Shown here piece after piece: positions 37,678-46,741 of a stretch of DNA of 64,000 nucleotides; position 1 is the first letter of the stretch, and each line of letters opens with the position of its first letter. The translations under genes were made by a program, and so were the position numbers. The stretch is taken from positions 104,709-168,708 of the forward strand of contig NZ_BMEU01000005.1 of NCBI RefSeq assembly GCF_014637085.1, given 5' to 3'. The stretch is from Comamonas phosphati. GTDB lineage: Bacteria; Pseudomonadota; Gammaproteobacteria; Burkholderiales; Burkholderiaceae_C. The notes beneath the pieces are model-generated. The model ran no database searches. It worked only from the letters and a program-made list of their open reading frames with translations, and was not told where the DNA came from.

Positions 37678-39783
37678 TTAAAAAGCACTAATAGCTTTAG
37701 TTTTTGATAATTCCACCAGCGCATCCACGACTACGGCGCCCTGGCCCGCGGCGCCCACCATCACCGGGTTGAGGTCCAGCGACGCGATGGCGCCGCCTGC
37801 GCCCGCGATCACCTGGCCCACGGCCACGGCGATGCGCGACAGGGCCTGCACGTCCAGCGGCGGCTCGCCGCGCACGCCATCCAGCAGCGGGGCGATGCGC
37901 AGCGTGCGCAGCGCCGCCTCGACCTGCTGCTCGGAGAACGGCGGCAGCAGCACGGCGCAGTCCTTGAGCGCCTCCACGTACTTGCCGCCGTCGCCCACCA
38001 CCACCACGGGGCCGAAGACGGGGTCCATGCGCGCACCCACCATGAACTCGTGCTGGCCCTTGCGCGTGGCCGCCACGATCACGCCGTCGCGCCGCACGCC
38101 CATGGCGTCCATCTTGGCCCAGAAGCGCTCGAACAGCTCGCCAGCCTGCTCGTGCGTCTGCACGTTGAGGGCCACCAGCCCGTGCTCGGACTTGTGCGGC
38201 ACCTCGGCCGAGCAGGCCTTGACCACGGCGGGCGCGCCAATGGCGTCGAACGCCGCGCGTGCCTCGTCGGCCGTGCGGCACAGGTGCATGGGCACCGTGG
38301 GCACACCGTGGCGCGCCAGCAGGGCGAGGCTGTCCACCTCGTTCAGAAAGCCCTGCGCGCCGGCCGGCACCTGCACGTCGGGCAGCCGGGGCCATGCGGC
38401 GCGCGGCTGGCGCATCAGCGCCGTATGGCCGGCCACCTGGGCCAGCACGGCGATGGCCTCGCCCTCGTTGGGGAAGGTGGCGATGCCGTGCGCGCGAAAG
38501 GGCGCGGCCACGCTCTCCTGCCACGCGGCCACGGCCACGGGCTTGCCGGTGGCGGTCTCGAAGGTGGCGGCGTCGCGGGCGAAGCGGTCCACGTCGTAGC
38601 CCGCGCCGGCCACGGGAATGTTCAGGAAGAACAAATCAGCAGCCGGGTCCTGCGCCACGGCGGGCAGCACGTCGCCGAACAGGCCGCTGTTGGACAGCAG
38701 CGCGGCCGTGACGTCGATGGGGTTGCTGGCGGTGGCAAAGCCCGGCAGCTTGGCGGCCACGGCGGCCTGCGTGGCGGGGCTCAGCTGCGCCAGGGGCAGG
38801 TTCAGGTCTTCGGCCGCGTCGGCGCCCATCACGCAGCTGGCGCCGGAGTTGCTGATCACCACCAGGCGCCGGCCGTCGGGGCGCCAGCCCTTCAGGTAGG
38901 CGTGCGCGGCGCGCGCCTGCTCGTGCGGGTCGCGCACGCGCCAGATGCCGTGGTGCTTGAAGAAGGCGTCCACGGTGCGGTCCTCGTTGGCCAGCGCGCC
39001 GGTGTGGGATGACGCGGCCTTCTGCCCGCTGGCCGATCGCCCGGCCTTTACCGCGACGATGGGCAGGTCGCGCTCGCGCGCATAGGCGGCGGTGGCAGCC
39101 AGCATCTCGGGGTTGGCGATGCTCTCCAGGTACAGCAGCAGCAGCTTCACGTCGGGGTCGTGGGCCACGGCCCAGGCCATCTCGGCGGCGGTCACGTCGG
39201 CCTCGTTGCCGGTGGCATGCACATGGCGCACGCCCAGGCCGCGCCCGCGCACCAGGCCGTAGATCATGGAGCTCATGCCGCCGCTCTGGCTCACCACGCC
39301 CACCGGGCCGTCCATGGGCGGCACCTCGATGAACATGGTGGAAAAGCCCGCGATGGCGCCCGTGCCGAAGTTGGCCAGGCCCTGCGTGTTGGGGCCGTAC
39401 AGGCGCATGCCCGCGGCGCGGGCCTTGGCCACCATGTGGTCCTGCAGCTCGCGCCCGGCGGGGCCGGTCTCGCCAAAGCCCGAGGCGATCACCACGGCCG
39501 CCTTCACGCCGCGCGCGGCGCATTCCTCCACGGCGGCGACAGTCTTGTCGCCGCCCACTGCTATCAGGGCCAGGTCGGGCACCTCGGGCAGCGCGGCCAG
39601 CGAGGCGTAGCTCTTGTGGCCCTGCACCTCGTCACGCGCCGGGTTGATGGGATAGACGGTGCCCCGGTAGCCGTGGCGCTGCATGTAGTGGATGGGCCGG
39701 CCGCCGATCTTGTGGATGTTCTCGGACGCGCCAATGATGGCGACCGAGCGCGGGTCGAGGGCGGAGGTGAGAAGGTCTTGCAT
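37678..39783 (-). CDS. ADP-forming acyl-CoA synthetase (acetate-CoA ligase family, fused alpha-beta)
   Basis: Cytoplasmic NDP-forming acyl-CoA synthetase of 701 residues. The N-terminal CoA-binding domain begins LDPRSVAIIGASENIHKIGGRP. Next come succinyl-CoA-ligase-like domains with the phospho-His loop SSHTGALANED, and a C-terminal ATP-grasp domain (PAVVKACSAEVPHKSEHGLVALNV, VVVGDGGKYVEAL). ATG 39783 was chosen because the CoA domain starts within ten residues. It is last in an IclR-thiolase-DUF35-Bug array and likely activates the acid imported by that receptor. The substrate is unknown. The 148-base gap before it holds repeat copy 4. Confidence 0.82.
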   Translation of the reverse strand: MQDLLTSALDPRSVAIIGASENIHKIGGRPIHYMQRHGYRGTVYPINPARDEVQGHKSYASLAALPEVPDLALIAVGGDKTVAAVEECAARGVKAAVVIASGFGETGPAGRELQDHMVAKARAAGMRLYGPNTQGLANFGTGAIAGFSTMFIEVPPMDGPVGVVSQSGGMSSMIYGLVRGRGLGVRHVHATGNEADVTAAEMAWAVAHDPDVKLLLLYLESIANPEMLAATAAYARERDLPIVAVKAGRSASGQKAASSHTGALANEDRTVDAFFKHHGIWRVRDPHEQARAAHAYLKGWRPDGRRLVVISNSGASCVMGADAAEDLNLPLAQLSPATQAAVAAKLPGFATASNPIDVTAALLSNSGLFGDVLPAVAQDPAADLFFLNIPVAGAGYDVDRFARDAATFETATGKPVAVAAWQESVAAPFRAHGIATFPNEGEAIAVLAQVAGHTALMRQPRAAWPRLPDVQVPAGAQGFLNEVDSLALLARHGVPTVPMHLCRTADEARAAFDAIGAPAVVKACSAEVPHKSEHGLVALNVQTHEQAGELFERFWAKMDAMGVRRDGVIVAATRKGQHEFMVGARMDPVFGPVVVVGDGGKYVEALKDCAVLLPPFSEQQVEAALRTLRIAPLLDGVRGEPPLDVQALSRIAVAVGQVIAGAGGAIASLDLNPVMVGAAGQGAVVVDALVELSKTKAISAF

Positions 39784-39832
39784 TGCAGTGATGTGTAGTT
39801 CAGTTGTCCGAGGGCCTTGGCGCGCAATCCGT

Positions 39833-39931
39833 GAAACCGGCGCAACCCAGGCGAGGGCCGCCGTGCAAGGGCCGCCCCGCAGCACTGGCGGCGTCCCCCT
39901 GCCAGGGGGAAGGCGCGAAGCGCCTCAGGGG
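39833..39931 (-). repeat. Intergenic CCCCCTGAG repeat, copy 4
   Basis: Fills the gap between the acyl-CoA synthetase and Bug4 genes; its CCCCTGAG end directly abuts the Bug4 stop codon. It carries the CAACCCAGGCGAGGGCCGCC and AGGGGGAAGGCGC blocks and is a somewhat diverged copy. Confidence 0.75.
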
Positions 39932-40927
39932 TTAGTCAATCTTCGCGCCGGAGGCCTTGACCACTTGTGCCCACTTGTCCACCTCGGCCTGCAGGAATTT
40001 GCCGTAGGCGGCCGGGGTGTTCCACGCGGCGGCGAAGCCCTGGGCCTCGAAGCGCTGCTTCACCTCGGGGTTGTCCAGCACCTTCTTGAGCTCGGCGTTC
40101 AGGCGCTCCACCACTTCCTTGGGCGTGCCGGCGGGGGCCAGCAGGCCGTTCCAGGCGATGGACTCGTAGCCGGGCAGGCCGGACTCGGCCACCGTGGGGA
40201 TGTCCGGCGCGCTGGGCGAGCGCTGGCTGCTGGTCACGGCCAGCGCCTTGAGCTTGCCGGCCTTCACATGCGGCATGGACGAGAGCATGGTGTCGAACAT
40301 CAGGTCCGCCTGGCCGCCCATCACGTCGGTAAGCGCGGGCGCGCTGCCCTTGTAGGGCACATGGGCCATCTTCACGCCGGCCATGGCGCTGAACAGCTCG
40401 GCCGACAGGTGTGTGGACTGACCGTTGCCAGACGACGCGTAGTTGAGCCCGCCCTGCTTGGACTTGGCCAGCGCGATCAGCTCCTTGACGTTGTTGGCTG
40501 GCGTGGCGGGGCTGGTCACGATGACCAGCGGGCCGCTGGTGAGTTGCGAGATGGGCACGAAGTCCTTGGTGATGGCGTAGTTGAGCTTGGTGAACAGCGA
40601 GGGGTTGATGGCGTGCGCCGTGGTGGCCACCACCAGCGTGTAGCCGTCGGCCGGGCTGCGGGCCACGGCCTCGGCGCCGATGTTGGCGCCCGCGCCGGGG
40701 CGGTTGTCGATCACGAAGGGCTGACCCATTTGCTCCTGGAGCTTCTGCGCCACCACGCGCGCAACGATGTCGGTGGGGCCACCCGGCGGGTAGGGAACGA
40801 CCAGCTTCACGGGCTTGTTCGGGTAGTCGTTGGCCCAGGCAAGGGGCAAGGCAGCAGCGGCGCACAGTGCAGCGCAGACGACACAAATCGCATGGCGACG
40901 TAGGGTGCTGGGGGTGGTCTTGGGCAT
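39932..40927 (-). CDS. Bug-family tripartite tricarboxylate receptor 4
   Basis: Periplasmic receptor of 331 residues, with a signal peptide ending near ALPLAWA (about residue 32). Core markers are YPNKPVKLVVPYPPGGPTDIVAR, VIDNRPGAGANIGAEAVA, HVPYKGSAPALTDVMGGQ and IPTVAESGLPGYE. It lies between a DUF35 gene (37 bases) and an acyl-CoA synthetase gene, so it is probably the uptake component for the acid degraded by this cassette. Confidence 0.87.
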   Translation of the reverse strand: MPKTTPSTLRRHAICVVCAALCAAAALPLAWANDYPNKPVKLVVPYPPGGPTDIVARVVAQKLQEQMGQPFVIDNRPGAGANIGAEAVARSPADGYTLVVATTAHAINPSLFTKLNYAITKDFVPISQLTSGPLVIVTSPATPANNVKELIALAKSKQGGLNYASSGNGQSTHLSAELFSAMAGVKMAHVPYKGSAPALTDVMGGQADLMFDTMLSSMPHVKAGKLKALAVTSSQRSPSAPDIPTVAESGLPGYESIAWNGLLAPAGTPKEVVERLNAELKKVLDNPEVKQRFEAQGFAAAWNTPAAYGKFLQAEVDKWAQVVKASGAKID

Positions 40928-40964
40928 GTCTTTGTCTCCTTAATAGTTGTGGTGAAAAAAACGG

Positions 40965-41330
40965 TCAGGTGGCTGGAACGAAGTGCAGCAGCGGCCGACC
41001 CAGGTGCTCAAAGAAGGCAGCGCACACGCGCTCGCCGATCTGCACGCCCGCAGCCGCATGGCCCATCAGGCGCGGGCCCTCGTCGAGCTGCACGATCACC
41101 AGCGTGTAGGGCGCCAGCGCGCGGAAGTCCTCCGAGGGCGCGCGCGCCACCACCGTGGCGGCGCGCACGGTGGCGGTGCCGGCGGCGTCGTGCCAGCGCA
41201 GGTCTTCGTGGCCGCAGCGCTGGCAGGCGTAGCGCGCCAGGGTCTGGGCCTGGCCGCAGGCGGCGCAGCGCTGGTAGCGCACCACGCCCGCGTGCAGGCC
41301 GTCGTTGAAAGGGGTTGCCAGCGAGGTCAT
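40965..41330 (-). CDS. DUF35 OB-fold/zinc-ribbon partner protein
   Basis: A 121-residue protein with an N-terminal rubredoxin-like zinc ribbon (CAACGQ...CQRCG, about residues 22-43) and a C-terminal OB-fold (FRALAPYTLVIVQLDEGPRLMGH). DUF35 proteins act as obligate partners of thiolase-like enzymes, for example ChsH2/Ltp2 and BbsA/BbsB. Here it starts five bases after the thiolase-like gene, so a complex is very likely. Confidence 0.82.
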   Translation of the reverse strand: MTSLATPFNDGLHAGVVRYQRCAACGQAQTLARYACQRCGHEDLRWHDAAGTATVRAATVVARAPSEDFRALAPYTLVIVQLDEGPRLMGHAAAGVQIGERVCAAFFEHLGRPLLHFVPAT

Positions 41331-41335
41331 GGGGT

Positions 41336-42487
41336 TCAGTCCTCCCGCGAAAGAATGAGGCTCACATGGGACGACATCACGCCTCCGTCGGCATGGATGA
41401 AGGCGCGCCGCGGCGCGCGGATCTGCCGCTCGCCGGCCTGGCCCGTCATCTGCCGCCAGGCCTCCACCGCGTGCGCCATGCCGCCGGCCACGCCGCAGTG
41501 GCCGAACGACAGCAGGCCGCCGTGGGTGTTGAGCGGCAGCGCGCCCGTGGGCGCGAAGTCGCCCGCGCGGGCCCGCGCGGCGGCGCCGGCGCGGGGCGCA
41601 AAGCCGATCTCTTCGAGCAGCATCACCAGCGTGATCGTGAACGAGTCGTAGATGCCCAGGTAGTCGATGTCGGCGTGGGCGAGGCCGGCCTCGGCAAAGG
41701 CCTGGGCGGCGGCATCGGACGCGCCGCACCGCATCACGTCGGCCATGGCCGTCAGGTGCTGATGGCGGTGCGCCTGGCCCGCGCCCGCCATGCGCACGGG
41801 GGCGTGCGGGCCGGGCACGGCAGACACGACGAACGCCATGGCGCCGTCCGAGATCGGGCAGCAGTCCAGCAGCGACAGCGGCGCGGCGATGGGCTTGGCG
41901 GCCAGCACCTCGACGTGGGTGATGGGCGTGCGCAGATGCGCCTCGGGGTGGCGCGCGGCGTTGGCGCGCATGAGCACGGCGAACTCGGCCAGGTCGGCGC
42001 TGGTGACGCCCGTGCGCTGCATGTACTCGGACGCCATCAGCGCGTAGTACGCAGGCACGCTGGCGCCGTTGGGCACCTCGTAGTCGGCGTCGCCCACCTG
42101 GGCCAGGGTCTGGATGGAGCTGTCGCGCGATTGGCCCGTGAGGCGGTTCTCGCCGGCCACCACCAGCACGTTGCGGCAGCGGCCCAAGCGCACCAGCTCG
42201 CGCGCCGCCATCAGCATGGCCGCGCCCGTGGCGCCACCCAGCTGCATGCTGTGGGCATAGCGCGGCGCCAGCGCGAAGCGCTCGCAAAACAGCGTGGACA
42301 GCATCAGGTGCGACAGCGTGGTGGCGTAGCCGCACAGCACGCCGTCGATGTCGGCACGCGCCAGCTCGGCGCTGGCCAGCGCCTGGCGCGCGGCGCCGGC
42401 CATCAGGTCGAGCGCGCCGTGCCCTTCATGGCGGCCAAAGGGGGTGCTGCCCGCGCCGCGCAGCCAGGCGGGGGAGGGTGAGGTCAT
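41336..42487 (-). CDS. Thiolase-like protein of the lipid-transfer/Ltp2 type, lacking the nucleophilic Cys
   Basis: A 383-residue thiolase-fold protein. At the position where true thiolases carry the acylated Cys the sequence is QLGGATGA (82-89), without Cys. The segment IYDSFTITLVMLLEEIGF (279-296) and the GH motif GGLLSFGHCGVAGG (323-336) match the Ltp2/SCPx-type group. In Ltp2 the YDxFT Tyr takes part in a retro-aldol reaction with a DUF35 partner, and both features occur here. An aldolase or retro-aldolase acting on a beta-hydroxyacyl-CoA is therefore more likely than thiolysis; this is inference. Its ATG overlaps the IclR stop (ATGA). Confidence 0.75.
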   Translation of the reverse strand: MTSPSPAWLRGAGSTPFGRHEGHGALDLMAGAARQALASAELARADIDGVLCGYATTLSHLMLSTLFCERFALAPRYAHSMQLGGATGAAMLMAARELVRLGRCRNVLVVAGENRLTGQSRDSSIQTLAQVGDADYEVPNGASVPAYYALMASEYMQRTGVTSADLAEFAVLMRANAARHPEAHLRTPITHVEVLAAKPIAAPLSLLDCCPISDGAMAFVVSAVPGPHAPVRMAGAGQAHRHQHLTAMADVMRCGASDAAAQAFAEAGLAHADIDYLGIYDSFTITLVMLLEEIGFAPRAGAAARARAGDFAPTGALPLNTHGGLLSFGHCGVAGGMAHAVEAWRQMTGQAGERQIRAPRRAFIHADGGVMSSHVSLILSRED

Positions 42488-43344
42488 CGCAGGGTCTCCA
42501 GGGTGGTTCTTGGCGGGGTGGGCGTGCCGGCTTGGCGGCGGCTGGTGCGCACGGCCTCGGCCCAGCGCACCTGGCAGACGGTGGATTCGTGCATCAGCGC
42601 CTGGGCCATGGCCGCCTCGCGCCCGAGGATGCGGTCGTTCAACGCGGCAATGCTCAAGGCCGCCACGGGGTGGCCCTCGGGGTCGAGCACGGGCACGGAG
42701 ATGCCGCCCATGCGCTCGACCACCACGTCCAGCAGCACCACGTGGCCGCGTTCGCGCGCATCGGCGATGCGCTCGCGCAGCAGCGCGGGCGTGATGCGCG
42801 GGTAGCGGCTCATCTGGCTGGCCAGAATCTCCAGCGCCGCCTCGCGCTCGGCCTCGGGCATCCAGGCCAGCAGCGCCAGGCTGCCCGCGCCCGCGCCCAG
42901 CGGGCGGCGGCTGCCCACGCGCAGGTAGTTGGCGCGGATGGGGTAGGTGCCTTCTTCCACGTCGATGCACAGCGACTCCACGCCGCTGGGGATGGACAGC
43001 ACCACGCTGTCCTCGAACTGGCCCACCAGCCGAAGCAGGCTGGGGCGCGCCAGCGGTCGCGGGTCGAAGCGCCGCAGTGCCGCGGCGCCCAGCACCATGA
43101 GTTCGGGGCCGAGCGAGAACTGCTTGCTATGCGCATCGCGCGCCACGAAGCCGTCGCGCACCATCACCTCTAGCAGGCGCAGTGCGGTAGCCTTGTCCAG
43201 ATCGGCCGCGGCCGCGATGTCAGTCAGCCGCGCATTCCCGCCCTCGGACATCACACGCAGCACGCGCATGGCGCGCTCCACGGTGGAGGTGCTGCTGCCG
43301 GGTGGATGGTTCACCATGGCTTTAGGGCGAGAAGCGGAGGACAT
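42484..43344 (-). CDS. IclR-family regulator heading the thiolase/DUF35 cassette
   Basis: Regulator of about 286 residues: winged helix (TVERAMRVLRVMSEGG, LTDIAAAADLDKATALRLLEVMVRDGFV) and IclR effector domain (LARPSLLRLVGQFEDSV, GISVPVLDPEGHPVAALSI). Unusually, it is the first gene of the operon that it probably controls and overlaps the thiolase gene by four bases, so regulator and enzymes are made together. Alternative starts at 43380 and 43317 exist. The upstream 100 bases are AT-rich and probably hold the promoter. Confidence 0.8.
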   Translation of the reverse strand: MSSASRPKAMVNHPPGSSTSTVERAMRVLRVMSEGGNARLTDIAAAADLDKATALRLLEVMVRDGFVARDAHSKQFSLGPELMVLGAAALRRFDPRPLARPSLLRLVGQFEDSVVLSIPSGVESLCIDVEEGTYPIRANYLRVGSRRPLGAGAGSLALLAWMPEAEREAALEILASQMSRYPRITPALLRERIADARERGHVVLLDVVVERMGGISVPVLDPEGHPVAALSIAALNDRILGREAAMAQALMHESTVCQVRWAEAVRTSRRQAGTPTPPRTTLETLR

Positions 43345-44402
43345 TAGGTTTGTTTCTTTGAGTGAAACGTTGATTGACATGAAATTTATGTTTTGTTGGT
43401 AATTAAGGTCAAAAACCGAGAATGAAATTTCAATCAATAAAACATCTTTAGTGCAATCCCAGGGGATACCCGTACTAACCGGCGGCCGTCAACCATTCCC
43501 GACAATGCCGACCTGTCCGCCACCACGCCGCTGCACGCCCCACGCCGCCTCCCTGTTGCGCGCCGTGAGCGTTGCGCGGGCTGCCGCACAGCCACTGCAT
43601 GTGCAGCGCCCACAGCCGGTCAAGCGCGCGAGCGTGTGCCTGCTGATGCGCGGCGGCCGAACCGCTCAAGCCAAGCAACACCGGCTGGCTGATTGCCTCC
43701 TATATGGAGCGACACCTTGGGTGCGCACTGAGGTCACGATCTGGCGCTAGTGGACGACCCGCAGTGACAGCCCTATGTGGTGTTTCTCGGCGAGTTCATC
43801 GACCCGGCGCGCGTGGTGCATGGAGTGGCGCTACGACCGGCGTGCGAGGTCCCTTGGAATGCGTTGCCCGCACCGCGGCCGCTGTTCGTGCCGTTGGACG
43901 CGCCACCTAGCCCGAGGAGCACAAGATGTTCTACAAAGCCCCTATTTGGATCGCTTTCCCGTGCTACGTTTGGAGAGCAACGGGGCTTCGCGCTACCGGC
44001 TGCGCTGTTCCGGGCGCAGCGACCATTACTGCACACCTCCGAGGTCGTGGCGTTGTGCCTGGCTGACAGCGACAGATTTTGCGGTTCAACACGCTATGGC
44101 GCTGGTGGCCACAGCGCCATAGATAGTGATGGCATGACGAAGCCCCCCTTTGCAGCCAGACTTGGCGGGTATGGCGCGGGCGGGCGGTGGTGCCCGACCA
44201 AATCACTCTGTCCATGCATCCAGGCGCGGCCCGGGTTTTGGTCGGTAAAACCGTTTTCAGCATCGTGAAAATCGAACACCAGGGTTTCCCCGAAAGTTGA
44301 TTTCATCCAACAAAACTTTTGACCTCTTGATTGACGCGTTGTAGACCGCGCCAACACCATTGCTTTCATCACCGCACGCAGTTGCGGCACTGGAGACACA
44401 TC
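43345..44402. other. Gene-poor, apparently degenerate stretch
   Basis: About 1.06 kb without a credible gene. Both strands hold only short frames with atypical composition. Around 43740-43950 a frame reading YVVFLGEFIDPARVVHGVALR has the look of a coding remnant but is bounded by stops and a likely frame change. I could not recognise it. The last 120 bases before the cyclase gene are AT-richer and may hold its promoter. It separates two catabolic cassettes and may mark an old insertion or deletion. Confidence 0.4.
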
Positions 44403-45452
44403 ATGCGATGGAGACAACGACCTGAGGGCTCCAACTGGGGGGAATTTGGCCCCGACGACCAGTTGGGTCGCGCTAACCTGATCGGTCCCGAGCAGGTCCG
44501 CAAGGGCATGCAGGAGGTACGCGAAGGCGTGAGCCTCTGCCTCTCGCTGCCTCTGGACTACCCTGGCGGCAATGGGCTCAACCTGCGGCGCCTGCCGCCG
44601 CAGCTTAGGCCCACGCGGCGCGATGGCATTCCGTACGTAAACTTTCCCCTGGGACACGTGTACCCCGGGGCCACGGACGTGGTCAGCGACGATCAGGTCC
44701 TGCTGTCGCTGCAGTATTCCACGCAATGGGATTCGTTAGCCCATGTGGGGGCGCTGTTTGACACCGAGGGCAACGGCCGCCTGCGCGCCACTTACTACAA
44801 CGGCTATCGTGGTCATGAGCACATCCTGGGCCCGCAGGACCACGGCCTTCCCACGTGCGACGAGCACGGCGCGCCCGACGAAAGCGTGGCCCGCGCGCTG
44901 GGCGTGGAAAACCTGGCCGTCAAGGGCATGCAGGGGCGCGGCGTGCTGGTCGACCTGGAGCGCGCCTACGGCACCGACTTCCGCGACATTGGCTACGACG
45001 AACTCATGCGCGCCATGGAGCGCAGCGGCGCCAGCGTAGAGCCCGGCGACATGCTGCTGCTGCGCACCGGCTTTGCCGAGCTGGTGCTGTCTATGCAGCG
45101 CCAGCCCGACGCGCACCGCCTGCACCACAGCTGCGCCGCGCTGGACGGTGGCGACGAGAAGCTGCTGCAGTGGATCACCGACAGCGGCATCTCCGCGCTC
45201 ATCGCCGACAACTACGCCGTGGAGCGCCACCCACCGCGGCGCGTGCCCGAGGACGGCGCGCCCTACCCCGTGCTGCCGCTGCACGAGCACTGCCTGTTCA
45301 AACTGGGCCTGCCGCTGGGCGAGCTGTGGTACCTGAAGGAACTGGCCGACCACCTGCACGCCCTCGGGCGCACCCGCTTCCTCCTCACCGCCCCACCACT
45401 GCGCCTACCGGGCGCCGTGGGCTCGCCGGTGACGCCCATTGCCACCCTCTGA
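44403..45452 (+). CDS. Cyclase-family metal-dependent hydrolase (kynurenine formamidase-like fold)
   Basis: A 349-residue member of the putative cyclase family (PF04199 type). The N-terminus has NWGEFGPDDQLGRANLIGPEQVRKG and the metal-binding segment is STQWDSLAHVGALFD (about residues 105-119), the variant seen in the longer cyclase proteins rather than HxGTHxD. RGVLVDLERAYG and EPGDMLLLRTGF follow. The family hydrolyses amides or lactones with Mn or Zn. GGAG seven bases upstream supports ATG 44403. It is followed by an orphan LivK and a reductase gene, suggesting a three-gene uptake and degradation unit. Confidence 0.75.
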   Translation: MRWRQRPEGSNWGEFGPDDQLGRANLIGPEQVRKGMQEVREGVSLCLSLPLDYPGGNGLNLRRLPPQLRPTRRDGIPYVNFPLGHVYPGATDVVSDDQVLLSLQYSTQWDSLAHVGALFDTEGNGRLRATYYNGYRGHEHILGPQDHGLPTCDEHGAPDESVARALGVENLAVKGMQGRGVLVDLERAYGTDFRDIGYDELMRAMERSGASVEPGDMLLLRTGFAELVLSMQRQPDAHRLHHSCAALDGGDEKLLQWITDSGISALIADNYAVERHPPRRVPEDGAPYPVLPLHEHCLFKLGLPLGELWYLKELADHLHALGRTRFLLTAPPLRLPGAVGSPVTPIATL

Positions 45453-45486
45453 TTTCCCCATGCACACACCAACGAAGGAGACAACC

Positions 45487-46731
45487 ATGAAGCGCCACAC
45501 TCCCCTGACCCGCGCCTGCCGCGCGCTGTGCACCGGCCTCGCCCTGCTGGCTGCCACGGCCGCCGCTACCGCCCAGGACACGAAGATTTCTGACGACGTG
45601 GTGCGCCTGGGCATCCTGACCGACCTGAACGGCCCCTTTGCCGACATCACCGGTCCAGGCAGCGCAGCCGCCATCCAGATGGCTATCGACGACTTCGGCG
45701 GCCAGGTGCTGGGCAAGAAGATCGAGCTGGTGGTGGCCGATCACCAGAACAAGGCCGACATCGCTGCCAGCAAGGCGCGCGAATGGTTCGACACTGGCAA
45801 GGTGGACGCCATCATGGATGTAGCCGTCTCCGCCCCAGCGCTGGCCGTGCTGGAAGTGGCCAAGCAAAAGCAGAAGGTCATCATCTTCAACGGCCCCGGC
45901 ACCGACCGACTTACCGGCGACCTGTGCATGCCCAGCACCGTGCACTATGTGTACGACACCTACGCCCTGGCCAACGTCACGGCCAGCGCCATCACCCAGC
46001 GCGGCGGCAAGGAGTGGTTCTTCATCACCGCCGACTACGCCTTTGGCCACAGCCTGCAGGACCAGGCCAGCGCCGTGGTCACGGCCCAGGGCGGCAAGGT
46101 GCTGGGCGCGGCCAAGCACCCCATTGGCGCGACAGACTTCGCCTCGTTCCTGCTGAGCGCGCAAAACAGCAAGGCCCAGGTCATTGGCCTGGCCAACGCC
46201 GGCAACGACACCGTGAACACCATCAAGGCTGCGCGCGAGTTCGGACTGACCCAGGGCAAGAACAAGCAGACCCTGGCCGGTCTGCTCATGTACATCAACG
46301 ACGTGCACGCCATCGGCCTGCGCACGGCCAGCGGCCTGATGCTCACCGAGGCCTTCTACTGGGACATGAACGACCAGACACGCGCCTGGTCCAAGCGCTA
46401 CTTCGAGAAGATGAAGAAGATGCCCAACATGAGCCAGGCGGGCGCCTATTCGTCCACCATGCACTACCTCCAAGCCGTGCAGGCCGCCAAGACCGACGAC
46501 ACCGCCAAGGTGATGGCGCAGATGAAGGCCACGCCCATCAACGACTTCTTCGCCAAGAACGGCCGCATCCGCGAGGACGGCCGCATGGTGCACGACATGT
46601 ACCTGTTCGAGATCAAGTCGCAGGCCGAATCCAAGTACCCCTGGGACTACTACAAGCTCGTGGCCACCGTGCCCGGCGACAAGGCATTCCTGCCGCTGTC
46701 GCAGTCCAAGTGCCCCATGGTCAAGAAGTAA
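45487..46731 (+). CDS. Orphan LivK-type ABC transporter substrate-binding protein
   Basis: Periplasmic binding protein of 414 residues with a signal peptide ending near ATAAATAQ (about residue 30), then VVRLGILTDLNGPFADITGPGS and the Peripla_BP_6 fold. GAAGGAGACAACC precedes ATG 45487. It resembles LivK proteins linked to aromatic or hydroxy-acid catabolism more than the one at 30-1151. No permease or ATPase genes adjoin it, so it either borrows another Liv system, possibly that at 1.2-5 kb, or acts as a sensor. It lies 34 bases after the cyclase and 10 before the reductase gene. Confidence 0.85.
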   Translation: MKRHTPLTRACRALCTGLALLAATAAATAQDTKISDDVVRLGILTDLNGPFADITGPGSAAAIQMAIDDFGGQVLGKKIELVVADHQNKADIAASKAREWFDTGKVDAIMDVAVSAPALAVLEVAKQKQKVIIFNGPGTDRLTGDLCMPSTVHYVYDTYALANVTASAITQRGGKEWFFITADYAFGHSLQDQASAVVTAQGGKVLGAAKHPIGATDFASFLLSAQNSKAQVIGLANAGNDTVNTIKAAREFGLTQGKNKQTLAGLLMYINDVHAIGLRTASGLMLTEAFYWDMNDQTRAWSKRYFEKMKKMPNMSQAGAYSSTMHYLQAVQAAKTDDTAKVMAQMKATPINDFFAKNGRIREDGRMVHDMYLFEIKSQAESKYPWDYYKLVATVPGDKAFLPLSQSKCPMVKK

Positions 46732-46741
46732 AGACTCCCCC

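Noticed and set aside
38636-39523. Second frame inside the acyl-CoA synthetase gene on the same strand
   Set aside because: Arg/Gly-rich shadow in another frame; the 701-residue synthetase covers it without interruption.
43451-44268. Several overlapping open frames of 60-160 codons on both strands
   Set aside because: Composition, lack of ribosome sites and absence of recognisable motifs argue against real genes; described as a degenerate stretch instead.
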